The notes beneath the pieces are model-generated. The model was not told where the DNA came from and made no database searches. It was given only the letters and a program-made list of their open reading frames with translations. Shown in pieces: positions 36,416 through 47,853 of a DNA stretch of 64,000 nt. This DNA is from Callorhinus ursinus (taxonomy: Eukaryota; Chordata; Mammalia; Carnivora; Otariidae). A program made the translations under genes and the position numbers. The stretch is from contig NW_020312902.1 of the NCBI RefSeq assembly GCF_003265705.1, positions 9,187,298 through 9,251,297 on the forward strand, in the 5' to 3' direction. Positions within the stretch are counted from its first letter, which is position 1, and each line of letters starts with the position of its first letter.

Positions 36416-36452
36416 TTTTTCATTTTTTATTGTGTAATCTTGTTTTGTGAAT

Positions 36453-36453
<1 letters not shown>

Positions 36454-36501
<48 letters not shown>
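36454..36501. repeat. (TG)24 microsatellite
   Basis: Uninterrupted dinucleotide run. Confidence 0.98.
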
Positions 36502-36503
<2 letters not shown>

Positions 36504-36624
36504 CCACAACTGGATTGTAAAGTCTTTGAAGTCATAAACTGTGGTTTACTCTTCTTTTTAATCCCCTATAGCTTCCAGTACAGTGTGGAGCATTTAACAA
36601 ATGGGTTCATAAAAACCATTTTTT

Positions 36625-36814
36625 TAAAAGATTTTATTTATTATTTGACAGAAAGAGACACAACGAGAGAGGGAACACAAGCAGGGGGAGCAGGAGAGGG
36701 AGAAGCAGGCTTCCTGTGGAGCAGGGAGCCTGATGTGGGGCTCGATCCCAGGACCCCGGGATCATGACCCGAGCCGAAGGCAGACGCTTAACGACTGAGC
36801 CACCAAGGCGCCCC
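36625..36814 (-). mobile_element. CAN-SINE (GACAGA...ACACAAGCAGGGGGAG subfamily)
   Basis: Reverse element. Perfect 17-bp target duplication CATAAAAACCATTTTTT at 36608-36624 and 36815-36831. Confidence 0.97.
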
Positions 36815-36831
36815 CATAAAAACCATTTTTT

Positions 36832-37765
36832 GATTGATTTTTTTTGACAGATAAAACTAAAAATCAACTCAGCTCTGTCCAATGCACTTAAAAACACCAA
36901 CATTGCATTCTGGCAGGCTCACCAAAGATTTCAAAAAGATGCTGAGAGCATTTGCTCATCTGTGTCTAGGCGACTGAGACATTTTTAAAATAATCAGTCT
37001 GTGGAGCCCATTTGTTTAGAAATTCCATTTGGAGGACTGCTACATTTGTTCTGAGTCATTACGTGCTCTACAAGACTGCAACAAGAAAGCTGTGCATCAG
37101 TTTTGAGGACAGTTCCAGGGTATAATTTTTGAAAGGACAAATGCAGGTGCCATGTTTTATAAACTGGAGGTACTGGGTAGGGGTGTGGTAGAAAGTATTG
37201 CTGCAGAGAGAACAGGACTGGAGTATAGCTGAGAAACCAGAAGTAATTCAATAGTATCAGAATAAAAAGGAATGTGACTGGAGAGTAAAGGTGTCTAACA
37301 GTCAGTACTGAATCTTACCTTTCTGGAAATCCCAGTAAGAATGGTCTGGTCTTAGTTAAGGGTCCATGGTTTAGAGCAGGAGAGTAAGAGGTAAGGATGA
37401 AAATGCACAAGTCTTTTCTGCTCTAAGTCTGGATTTATCTTAGAAATAAAGCAGAACTGAATCTATAGGTGGCAGTTTTAGATGGGCAGTAACTGGCAGA
37501 ACCAGTCTTATAACAAATGTTCCTCTGATTCTTGGCTTTTCTTTTTAAACAAAGGATAGTGAAAGCTTTTGCTTGTTTGTTTGGCTTTGTTTTGTTCTGC
37601 ATCTAAACTTGTCTTTATAATTTCCCAAGTTCATAGTTTTTCCATATTTGGTTACAAGATTTGGGAGAAATCATTTCAAGGGAAGAAAAAAGAAAAATTT
37701 GGTGGATTTAATATATTTAGATGACTATCATGTAATATTGAGATAAAATAATAAAGTTAATAATG
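36832..37765. other. Unique sequence, no gene seen
   Basis: No exon structure or recognised repeat. Confidence 0.5.
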
Positions 37766-37769
37766 ATTA

Positions 37770-37925
37770 GCACTTATTAAATACTTCAATATGACAGGCA
37801 CTGTGCTAAAGCCTGCAAATCAAGTATCATAATTAATCATTTTGCAAGCCTATGAGGTTTTGGTATAGAAATTCCTGTTTACACAAGAAGAAACTAAGGC
37901 CCAGAGAGATTAAATAAGAATAGGA
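37770..37925 (-). repeat. MIR SINE
   Basis: ATGACAGGCACTGTGCTAAAGCC..., AGAAGAAACTAAGGCCCAGAGAG. Confidence 0.75.
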
Positions 37926-37969
37926 AAAAGCCTACTATGTATAAGGCATCACTAATCAATTTCTATTGT

Positions 37970-38645
37970 TTTGGTTTTGTTTTTTACATAAATGAATTCA
38001 TCAGTGAAGCCATTTGGGCTTGGATTTTCCTAGTGGAAAATTTTTTCCTATGAATCAAATTCTTTAATAGTTCCATGGCTATTAACATTTGCTACTTTGT
38101 TTTGTGTTTGATTTTGTAATTTGTGTAGTTCAAGGAATTTTCCATTTCATCTAAGTTGTCAAATTAGTAAGAAAAAGTTGTTCATATTATCTGTAGGCTC
38201 TGTAGTGATGTCCCCCTTTCATTCCTGATACTGATAACTTATTTCTTCCCTCTTTTTTAAAATCAGTCTACTTAGAAATTTATCAGCTTTATTGACCTTT
38301 TCAAAGAACCAGCTTTTGGATTCATTGATTTTCTGTTTTCCATTTTATTGATTTTCACTCTTTATTGCCTTGTCTTTACTTTTGACTTAATTTGTTCTTC
38401 TTCTTAGCTTCTTAAGGTGAGATATTAGAACATTGACTTTAGAGGTTTCTTCTTTTCTAATATAAACATTACAACTGTAAATTTGTTTCTAACTATGGCA
38501 TGAGTTACATCCCATAGATTTTGATAGTTGGGTTTTCACTATCATTTCATTCAAAATATTTTCTAATTGTTTGTGATTTCTTCTTTGACCCTGGGTAGTT
38601 TGGAAGTATTATTTAATTTTGTTATTTATAGTTTTGTTGTGATCA
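37970..38645 (-). mobile_element. Old L1 ORF2 internal fragment
   Basis: CAAAGAACCAGCTTTTGGATTC, CTTCTTAAGGTGAGATATTAG, GAGTTACATCCCATAGATTTTG and TTTGACCCTGGGTAGTTTGG follow reverse L1 between endonuclease and RT. Confidence 0.85.
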
Positions 38646-38924
38646 GAGAACATCCTTCTTTCATACTTTTTTGGGGTTTAAAATTACAAATAACTACTAA
38701 CAAGTTCTATTTTACCCAGAACACTTCATGTTTATGTTTTCTTGGCATCCCATCCATTTAGCATCCTTTCCCTCTTTCAAAAGTATCCCCATGTGGAGAT
38801 AAAGTATAAGGCCATACTATATATGACCTGCAAACTGTACATTATCCCCCACAATTCCAAAAAACTCAAAGCAAATATGATACTTCAGTTCTTCCAGGAA
38901 AAGATTTATCTAAAAAGGGAAAGT

Positions 38925-39005
38925 AATCAAAACTTTGCAAACCTTGGTTTCCTTATTTGAAAATGGGATAATAATTATTCCTGCTTTGTGATATTTTCTG
39001 AGGAA
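38925..39005 (+). repeat. MIR fragment
   Basis: CTTGGTTTCCTTATTTGAAAATGGGATAATAATTATTCC. Confidence 0.6.
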
Positions 39006-39174
39006 TAAAGAAGAAAATGTTTCTCTCTCTCTGTCTCTATCTACCTATATATATATGAATATAATAATTTCTTAATAAAATGTGGTCAATATCATCAATA
39101 TTTGAGTGATTTTCTGCCCCAGAAACTATACCCACACTTGTCTGTACTACCTTGCTTACTCTTCCTAAGTCTAA

Positions 39175-39290
39175 TTACCTCCATTTTATAGATGAGGAAC
39201 ATTCACAGAAATTATACTTGTTCAAGGCTATATACTGAGTAAATAACAGAAATTAATTACATGGTCTGTCTCATTTCAAAACCTGTCTTA
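39175..39290 (-). repeat. MIR fragment
   Basis: CCATTTTATAGATGAGGAACATTC.... Confidence 0.6.
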
Positions 39291-39487
39291 TTCATTTTTG
39301 GTTTATTCCTCACATGTTATACTACATCAAAAATAAAATTAAAAAGTCAATATCATATTTATAATAACTCAAATTTTGCCTGCTTTATAAACAGAAATTT
39401 GTATATTATAGAAATTTGAATAAACAGGAAAAAACAAGGTAAGAATTTGGCAGTTGAAAAGATTTAACTCAGTCTCCAAATATGACA

Positions 39488-39488
<1 letters not shown>

Positions 39489-39514
<26 letters not shown>
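39489..39514. repeat. (CA)13 microsatellite
   Basis: Uninterrupted. Confidence 0.97.
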
Positions 39515-39518
<4 letters not shown>

Positions 39519-39734
39519 ATACACAAACACAAATTCAGAAAGACTAAACTTTCCAACAGGTTTTATAAAAGAAGAATCTAATATTTCCTTCTCTTCCAGT
39601 TTTCCTTTCTTTTACGATGCTGTGGAGATGCTGATGATTCTTGGATTCTGTTGTTGCCTTGTATTTGACTGTCTAAACCATTTGAGATTGTTTTCCCACG
39701 TTTTTGCCATAGGTGGCTGTATCCATCCAAAAGC

Positions 39735-39860
39735 TCAGCCAGTCCTCTCCAAACTTTTTAAACTTTTGAGAGTAGGGATGCTGACTTTTCATTTTTATAT
39801 CTTTAGTACGTGGCGTAGCAATCTAGAAGATAGGTGTCAAATACATACTGGTTGAAAGCT
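39735..39860 (+). mobile_element. L2 LINE 3' end
   Basis: GAGAGTAGGGATGCTGACTTTTCATTTTTATATCTTTAG ... CAAATACATACTGGTTGAAAG. Confidence 0.55.
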
Positions 39861-39864
39861 AGTT

Positions 39865-40990
39865 GCCTGAGGATTTGTGTGGACTCAGGAGTCTTTAAAT
39901 TTCCAATGATAATCTTCTCTTTTTCTCCATTAATTTCCAAAAGTCCCTACAAACATTTGGCTGATGTTAAGGATAGCCCACACTTCCCTGTAAAATTTGC
40001 TAACTAGCTCAAAGGGCTTATGAAACCTCCTTGGACAGTCATTTCAATATTTGTTCATTCTAAATGCTATGAGGAACTTCCTTATTTCTGTTCTGAAGTT
40101 TCTTATCTTTTCCTGGCTTTTATTTTAGCCATTTGCTTCACTCTACTTTATGTTGGTTTCATGAGAATATACTTTATTTCAGAACTTTTGTTCTTTCCTA
40201 TCCTACCTTCTTAAGATTGGCAGCATTGGAAATTCTGATGAGTAGGTTTGGATGATAGCAGGAACTAAGGTTTACTTAGAAGAGAAACTTATATTTGCAG
40301 CTAGAGGTCTGGCTGAAACATACCAGCATGAAGCAGTGTCCCCAACTGTTGCCAGATCATTGGAATAGTATATTTCCTACATAATCCCCTCTTTCATTTA
40401 TACATAGGGTTTGCCATTGCTCTCCATCCTGAAGTTTGTCACAGGAGGGAAATAATAACAGAGAACAGAAAGAAACAGTCAAGTTTACTAATCATCCCCC
40501 TCCAACACACTTTTATTTTACAAGATACACTCTCTTTTAACTGGCATGAATATGGAGATTTCACTCTTAAACTTCTCTCACTCTCATTCTCCCTGCATTT
40601 CCCCATCAGAACATTTTCTGCATGGTCATTTACTGACTCTTTTCTTACTCTTGCCTATAGGTGAATGTGGATGAGAATATTTATGCTAATAAGACAATGA
40701 CTTTATGAATATGATTTGTCACCAACGACTTCATAACATTTCATTATGACTGTGGAGATTCACTGACTATTGTCTGAGTCTCTGCTGTGGCTTCTGCTCA
40801 TAAAATAAAAATCATGCTATTATCATCCAAATAAAATGATAATATGTAATGATCTTGAAAGGCCTTGAAGGTGAACAGTCTTTGAAGAAAGGTAAAAATT
40901 CAATTTGATGTACAGGTTTGTGCTGCTTTTCCAAAGTTTGTGTTCTGCTGCCTTGCTTACCTGTTTTCGCTAACCAAAAGACATCCGAAG
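39865..40990. other. Unique sequence, no gene seen
   Basis: No exon structure. Confidence 0.5.
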
Positions 40991-40993
40991 AGG

Positions 40994-41043
40994 ATTTTTG
41001 CTTTTCAAAAAAAAAAAAAAAAAAAAGGTTGAAAAGCAAAAAT
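40994..41043. repeat. 15-bp perfect inverted repeat around an A-run
   Basis: ATTTTTGCTTTTCAA (40994-41008) and its exact reverse complement TTGAAAAGCAAAAAT (41029-41043) flank an A-run followed by GG. Would form a 15-bp stem with an A-rich loop of about 20 nt. Confidence 0.95.
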
Positions 41044-41044
41044 A

Positions 41045-42090
41045 GCATTCAGGGATTGTTTTGTAGTAAACCTTTACAGAGACAGTGTACCCTGAGTAGC
41101 AAGAGTGGCCCTGCCAAGCTCCTTCCCCAGGAACTACACTCAGCATCTCAGCATCAGCTGCCAAAGCTCCAGACTGTGTAGCCTCTGTGCTTTATCTCGA
41201 TTTATTTTGTGCATCCATTAGCAAGATGTGTTCTAAGGTATCAGAAAAGCCTAAGAGAAGTTATTTTTTGGGTTTGGGAGCACTAAAAAAATTTCCATAT
41301 AAAGTAATGGTAATTGCTTCTTCTCTTTATGCTATTTTGAAAGGCTTAAGAAAGTTTTCATAGGGAAGCTCTACTTTTAGATAATGGGGGAAAACTGTAA
41401 TATGGAATATTAAGTATATCATTGCCAAATATGGAAAAAATTATTTTAGTCAAAGATAGACATTGAAGACAGCTTGTTTAAAAAGGCAGGTCACATATTG
41501 TACTGCAAGCTCCTACTAACAAGGTTAGAGTTAATAGATTATTGATCCATTTAATGTTTAGTAGCAAGCTAATCTTTTTCATCAGCTATGCGATTGGGTA
41601 TTTGTCTGTTTTAGAGGCCCATTCAGTAAACATCTTTCATTTGATATTACTTTCTAATGTCAGGCAGCATATGCCTTGGATGCACTAACCCCTGTTTATT
41701 GCTACAGTCACCCTGGGGCATTGGTATTCCTGCCATTGTGAGCACTCTCTTTTCTGAGGTTTACTTTTCTTTGTCCCTCAGGAGACTGGTAAATCCTTTC
41801 TAGTGTAGAAAGGCTTGGGCTGCAGGCACTGAGATAAGGGTATAATCTGACTGTATCATACTTTGCTAAAACCTGCTCCACTTGACTAAGGTTCCTATTC
41901 TGTGGGATTTTATTCAATAGTGTGATGAGGAACTTGAAATAACACATGCTAGTTATCTTTGTGGTGTCCCAGAAGTTCTAATCTTTGAATAGTAACAAAA
42001 GGAAAATTGTGATAGCATTTGAGTCTTGCAGTCCCTGAGTTTTGAAGAAGATACTAGATTTGAGAAAGAACAGATGTCAAACTCCAAATT
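41045..42090. other. Unique sequence, no gene seen
   Basis: No gene or clear repeat. Confidence 0.5.
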
Positions 42091-42092
42091 AC

Positions 42093-42120
<28 letters not shown>
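42093..42120. repeat. (GT)14 microsatellite
   Basis: Uninterrupted. Confidence 0.97.
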
Positions 42121-42126
<6 letters not shown>

Positions 42127-42254
42127 TTAATTTTCCAAGCTTTAGTGAAATTGGAGCCATGTGATTTTTTTTTTCCTGATTTATGTAATAAGGGACTGAA
42201 AAAGCTTTTTGTAGTCTGCTTCATCTCCTGTGGAGAAGCAGCATCCATTTGTGA

Positions 42255-42480
42255 GGCAGGAAAGAGTAGAGTTTGAGAGTATAATCCCTGCGGCCAGGTG
42301 GTCTGGGTTCAAATCCCACCTGTACTCTAAGTAGCTGTGATGCCTTGGAAAAGGCATCAGACAAGAGCACAGAGGAAAATATGGGTAATAGCACTTCCTT
42401 CATGGAATTTTTAGAGAATTAAATGAGGTAAGATATGTAAAATAATAAAAGCAATGCCTACATACCTTAGGAAAATGCCT
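42255..42480 (+). repeat. MIR SINE, near full length
   Basis: GGTCTGGGTTCAAATCCCACCTGT (box-B-like), GTAGCTGTGATGCCTTGG, AATATGGGTAATAGCACTTCC, AATTAAATGAGGTAAGATATG. Confidence 0.85.
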
Positions 42481-42524
42481 GGTTTTGCTTCTAAGGACTA
42501 CATGTTTTCATTCTCTTCAGCCCA

Positions 42525-42725
42525 ATGTTTACTTTTTTAGAAATTATAAACTTTATTTTTTAGAGTAATATTAGTTTCACAGCAAAACTGAATAGAAATT
42601 ACAGAGTTTCATATACCTTCTGTCTCCGCACACGCACAGCCTCCCCCTATTGACATCCAGCACTCCAGTGACAAAGTTGTTACAATCGATGAATTTACAT
42701 CTACATTGTTATCCCCCAAAGACAT
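42525..42725 (-). mobile_element. Old L1 3'-UTR fragment
   Basis: AGTTTCACAGCAAAACTGAATAGAAATTACAGAG..., TTGTTACAATCGATGAATTTAC match reverse L1M 3'-UTR. Confidence 0.7.
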
Positions 42726-43116
42726 TTACTTCTTTTAGACGTGTCCTCTTTGATTTACATGATTTTTATCTTTTTCTTGTTCTGAATGTAGGGGCCAAGG
42801 GCAGGCTGCCCCCAAAAGTGCCATTTTGGCATGTTGATTATTTTAAATAAGAGTTACTTAAACAACTAGTACAAGGATACTCAGATACTCCTTTGTGTCC
42901 CTAAGCACAAGAAACAAATTCTTTATATGAAATATACCTTCCCTGCCCTAAGAAGTAAAAAGACATTCTTATCACCTTATCCCCATTGGACTTCAAAGCT
43001 AAGAACACTACAGAAACAAACCATGTTGCTTTTTACTTTTTTCTAATCTACTACCTTAGCCTAAATTCTGCTTAGAGTCACCTTCTAATTAAAGCTTCTA
43101 AACACCTGTTTTCTTT

Positions 43117-43290
43117 TTTAAAAATTTATTTATTTGATAGAGAGAAGAAGCAGGGGGAGCCTCAGAGGGAGAGGGACAAGCAGACTCCCCGTGGAGCGGG
43201 GAGCCCGATGCGGGGCTCGATCCCGGGACCCTAGGATCATGACCTGAGTGGAAGGCAAACGCTTAACCAACTGAGCCACCCAGGTGCCCG
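43117..43290 (-). mobile_element. CAN-SINE
   Basis: Reverse element. Target duplication TAAACACCTGTTTTCTTT (43099-43116) / TAAACAGCTGTTTTCTTT (43291-43308), one mismatch. Confidence 0.96.
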
Positions 43291-44016
43291 TAAACAGCTG
43301 TTTTCTTTATCTTGTCAATTCCTCACAAATTTATTGTCTCTGTCTAAAATGTATAAAAAACATCTGCCTTGGTCGTTTCTTTAGTTCTCAATTTAATTAT
43401 TGGGCCTCTGTGTGCCTGTAATGAAACTTTAGGTTTTTTTTGTTTTTTTTTTTTCCCCTGCTAATCTGTCTCATGTAAATTTAATTCTTAGTCCAGCTGG
43501 AAAACCTTGAAGGCTAGAGGAAGAATTTTTTCGTCCCATCACAAACTTACTGTTTTCTTGCCTGATTTCAGTGAACGTCAGGAACGGGTGATTGTTACCC
43601 TAATAATTTAGCAGAAAACAATAAAGACACAGTTACTAGTGGAGACTGTCCCTTTAGTTTCTATGGTGGGTAGGTGTACATTATTTATATTCATTCAATA
43701 TTTACATATTTATCCATTTAACTAACATTTAATGGATTTCTTCTATGTTCTAAATACTGTTTTACTCTTTTAGGCTTGTGGATATAAAAGTAAATGACAC
43801 AACCTTTAAATTCAAAGGTTTATAATCTAGTTTGAGAGATAGTGGCTGGTATGTTACCACCCACAAGAGACTTTGTGGACAAATAAGGTCACATTAATAT
43901 TTAATGTAGAAATCACAATGATGGCTAGCACCCACTTTCTTGCTAGCCTTCTGCCCTTATTCCCTGGCCCTAAAAATCTCCTCAGTTAATTAAAGTAATC
44001 AGTTATTTTATTTTTT

Positions 44017-44243
44017 ATTTTTATTTTTTTATTTTTTATTTATTTATTTATTTTAAAGATTTTATTTATTTATTTGAGAGAGAGAGAATGAGAGAGAGAG
44101 AGAGCACGAGAGGGAAGAGGGTCAGAGGGAGAAGCAGACTCCCCGCCGAGCAGGGAGCCCGATGCGGGACTCGATCCCGGGACTCCAGGATCATGACCTG
44201 AGCCGAAGGCAGTCGCTTAACCAACTGAGCCACCCAGGCGCCC
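44017..44243 (-). mobile_element. CAN-SINE 'C', young, in the tail of SINE A
   Basis: Reverse element of the CTCCAGGATCATGACC subfamily, very close to the 23064 copy. Exact duplication CAGTTATTTTATTTTTT at 44000-44016 and 44244-44260. Confidence 0.95.
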
Positions 44244-44340
44244 CAGTTATTTTATTTTTTAAAGATTTATTTAGTTATTTATTTGAGAGGGAGAGAGAGA
44301 GAGGGGAGAGCAGGGGTGGGGGGAGGGGCAGAGGAAGAGA

Positions 44341-44761
44341 ATATTTTTTTTTTAATTCAAGTTAGCTAACATATAGTGTATTGCTAGTTTCAGGGGTAGA
44401 ATTTAGTGATTCAGCAGTTGCATATAACACCCAGTGCTCATTATATCATGTGCCCTCCTTAATGCCCATCACCCAGTTACCCCATCCTTCCACTTACCTC
44501 CCCTCCAGCAACCCTCAGTTTGTTTCTTGTAATTAAGAGTCTCATATGGTTTGCCTCTCTCTCTGTTTTTATCTTATTTTGTTTTTTCTTCCTTTCCCCT
44601 ATGTTCATGTTTTATTTCTTAAATTCCATATATGAGTGAAATCAAATGGTATTTGTCTTTCTATGAATGACTTATTTCACTTAGCATAATACTTTCTAGT
44701 TCTGTCCACCTCATTGCAAATGGTAAGATTTCATTCTTTTTGATGGCTGAGTAGTATTCCA

Positions 44762-44819
<58 letters not shown>

Positions 44820-45035
44820 ACCACATCTTTATTTATCTGTTGGTGGACATCTGAGCTCTTTCCATATTTTGGCTATTGTGGACATTGCTGCTGTAAACAC
44901 TGGGGTGCATGTGCCCCTTCAAAACAGTATTTTTATATCTTCTGGATAAGTAGTGCAATTGCTGAGTTGTAGGATAGTTCTCTTTTTAACTTTTTGAGGA
45001 ATCTCCATACTGTTTTCCAGAGTGGCTACACTGGG
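44341..45035 (-). mobile_element. L1 inserted in SINE A, with (TG)n expansion
   Basis: T-run, 3'-UTR (TAGCTAACATATAGTGTATTG...), then ORF2 end to CCAGAGTGGCTACACTGGG. AAGAGA occurs at both edges as a short target duplication. It contains (TG)n at 44770-44817 exactly where sister copies carry (TA)n. Confidence 0.9.
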
Positions 45036-45047
45036 AAAGAGAGTCTT

Positions 45048-45258
45048 TTTTTTTTTTTCTTTTGAAGATTATTTATTTGAGAGAGAGAGTGCAAGAGTGG
45101 AGGGAGGGGCAGAGGGAAAGGAAGAGAGAGACTCTCAAGCAGACTCCCCACTGAGCAGAGGGCCTGACATGGGACTCCATCCCACAACCCATGAGATCAT
45201 GACCTGAGCAGAAACCAAGAGTCAGATCCTCAACCAGCTGATCTACTCAGGCACCTTG
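45048..45258 (-). mobile_element. CAN-SINE 'B', at the L1/SINE A junction
   Basis: Diverged reverse element ending CAGCTGATCTACTCAGGCACC. Target duplication ACTGGGAAAGAGAGTCTT (45030-45047) / ACTGGGCGAGAGAGTCTT (45259-45276). Each copy spans the last bases of the L1 and the first of SINE A, so B came after the L1. Confidence 0.92.
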
Positions 45259-45409
45259 ACTGGGCGAGAGAGTCTTAGGCCAACCCTGTGCTGAGCATGG
45301 AGCCCTACTCAGGGCTCAATTTCATGATCCTAAGATCACAACCTGAACCAAAATCAAGGGTTGGATGCTTAATTGACTGGGCTACCCAGGCTCCCCTCCT
45401 CAGTTAATT

Positions 45410-47220
45410 TTAGAAGTCCAAATGGGGTCCATCATATGTGCATCTATATATTTTTGTATTTCTAACTACTCTCTACTGAACCAGAACACTACTTCAGACA
45501 ACGCATTTTTGTTTTATCTGAACAATTTACACTCAGAATGTAGGACAGATTAATTGTGAATAATGATGCCTATGATGGATACTATCTAACCTAATGTATC
45601 TGTCCAGATCTCTTTCCTCCCAAATTTGTTTCTCTTTTCCTTATGTGTCTTCTAAAGAGCTGAAGATGGCAGGGTCTGTTTATCTTAACACAGAGGGTGG
45701 TAGTTTCTAGAGTTTTGAGAAAGCGAGAGTGTGAAATCAATAGAAGTCCATGGAATGAAAGGAAGGAGTCCATGAAATCAAGGGAACCCAGATGATCTTC
45801 CCTCGTGATAATGGCATCAAATGTTAAATAACATAAAAATGTCAAGGAAAATGCCTTGACCATTTTGGCACTGATACAATCCTGGAGTATCTGTGTATAT
45901 GGGAGACCCTGTATTAGGCCACAGTATTTTTAAATAGTGCCATCTAAATCTTACTTTCTCTGTGACTTAATTGTCCATGTAGTAGTGCAAGAGTTAGGAT
46001 ATGATTTATGACACTGGATCTTAGACTGATTAATTTGACATTTGGTTGCTGTACTGTAGAAAGAACATAACACATAGATGTCTCTTTCCTGCTCAAGGAT
46101 CAGTAGTCTTTTCTACAGATGAGACTCAAGAAGAGGTATATATGTGCAATTCAAGGTGTCTTCCACCCCCGCCTTGACACAGCCCATGCAATTCACTTCC
46201 ATGTCCTTCAGGCTTTTCATTTTCTCAGGCTCCCCGTGGAATAAAGCATGTTTTACCAATGCCAGATGAGTTGGGGCTTTAAAAAGCACATGATGTAACC
46301 TTAGCTCTCTCCTCTTTATTATGTAGGACCTGCAAGCAACTCTCCCCATGGATGGTGGTCCCCCAAGATACTGCTTTCATTTACATCTTTAATGGAAGAT
46401 GAATGAGTAGGCAGACTAGTCATTACTGCCATTAGGGTTTCATGCTAAAAATAAAGGAGGAGGGTTATTAGAACTGTGCATTTTTCTGACTATCCACTTC
46501 AGACTATTTTGGATAAAGCCCTGCAGACATTACCTTATGGAACAATTTCACATTATCTCTAGGGCTGGATCAGGTGATCTGTCTGTAATGGGCCCTTTTT
46601 TCCCTTTGCACTCCACTTCAAAAATCCTATTGTGATGGAAATGGCCTGGCCAAATCCACTACAATTGCACCCAGACTTCAGAAGTCATTTTCTAACTGCT
46701 TTTAATATAGCTATTTAAAGGTATAACCTCTAGATAAATTTCTCCATTTATCTCCCTTATAGAAATAGTAATTATTAATAAGAAAGAGATAATTATTTCA
46801 ATATATTCCTTATCACTTGGCATTATGAAATTATACCTACCTTGGATGTTTCAAATACATTTTGCATGTTTCTATAATTACAAATGCACTTCTATCTCTT
46901 TTCTCCCTACGAAGAAAAAAATCTTCTGGAAAGCACTCTTTGATGGCTTACAATCAAATGTGCAAATAATATGCTTAAAGAACATTAAAACATCTCTAGT
47001 GTGATGACAGTTTATTTCCTTATCTATACATATGATGGAAAACTTTAACAGCAGATGTGCTTAATGCTTTCACCATGAAGAATGAAATTCCACACTGATG
47101 TATTTCTAAATGTAGCATAATGTGTATATTTCATAAGAAGGATGGATGGGACAGCACTTGTTTAGAAGGCCTGGGGTCAGTAAGACGTGAGGGATTAGGC
47201 CATCAGCTCTTTTGGATTTT
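45410..47220. other. Unique sequence, no gene seen
   Basis: Frames up to 90 codons on the minus strand (45591-45863) lack features. Ends at a T-run (47217-47236). Confidence 0.5.
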
Positions 47221-47294
47221 TTTTTTTTTTTTTTTTAGAATTGGCAGGAAACCAAGATCCTGCTCGTTTTCTAAAATTAATATATGTTATTTTT

Positions 47295-47837
47295 TCATTT
47301 TTTAAAAAATTTTATTTTATTTTATTATGTTATGTTCGTCACCATACAATACTTCATTAGTTTTTGATGTAGTGATCCACGATTCATTGTTTGCATATAA
47401 CACCCAGTGCTCCACGCAGAACGTGCCCTCCTTAATGCCCATCACCGGGCTAACCCACCTCCCCTCCCCCCTCCCCTCTAGAACCCTCAGTTTGTTTCTC
47501 TGAGTCCATAGTCTCTCATGGTGCATCTCCCCCTCCTTTCATCATCATTAGCCATCAGGGAAATTCAAATCCAAACCACATTGATATACCACCTTACACC
47601 AGTTAGAATGGCAAAAATTGATAAGGCAAGAAACAACAAATGTTGAAGAGGTTGTGGAGAAAGAAGAACCCTCTTACACCGTTGGTGGGAATGTAAGTTG
47701 GTGCAGCCACTTTGGAAAACAGTGTGGATGTTCCTCAAAAAATTAAAAATAGAGCTACCCTATGACCCAGCAATTGCACTCCTGGGTATTTACCCTAAAG
47801 ACACAGATGTAGTGAAAAGAAGGGCCGTATGCACCCC
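47295..47837 (-). mobile_element. Twin-primed L1 (5' part inverted), with deletion
   Basis: 47295 to about 47542 is a type-2 L1 3' end in reverse. About 47543-47837 is ORF2 C-terminal region in forward orientation (TAGCCATCAGGGAAATTCAA ... CCCAGCAATTGCACTCCTGG). The L1 region between them is missing. Target duplication AATATATGTTATTTTT (47279-47294) / AATATATATTATTTTT (47838-47853), one mismatch. Confidence 0.93.
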
Positions 47838-47853
47838 AATATATATTATTTTT

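Larger units (their letters stand above)
43992..45395 (-). mobile_element. Old CAN-SINE 'A', host of a nested complex
   Basis: Its two ends are split. Tail and purine-rich part lie at about 44261-44340, head part at about 45266-45395 (ACTGGGCTACCCAGG). Both share target duplication CTCCTCAGTTAATT (43978-43991 and 45396-45409). An L1 and two later SINEs fill the interior. Confidence 0.85.
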
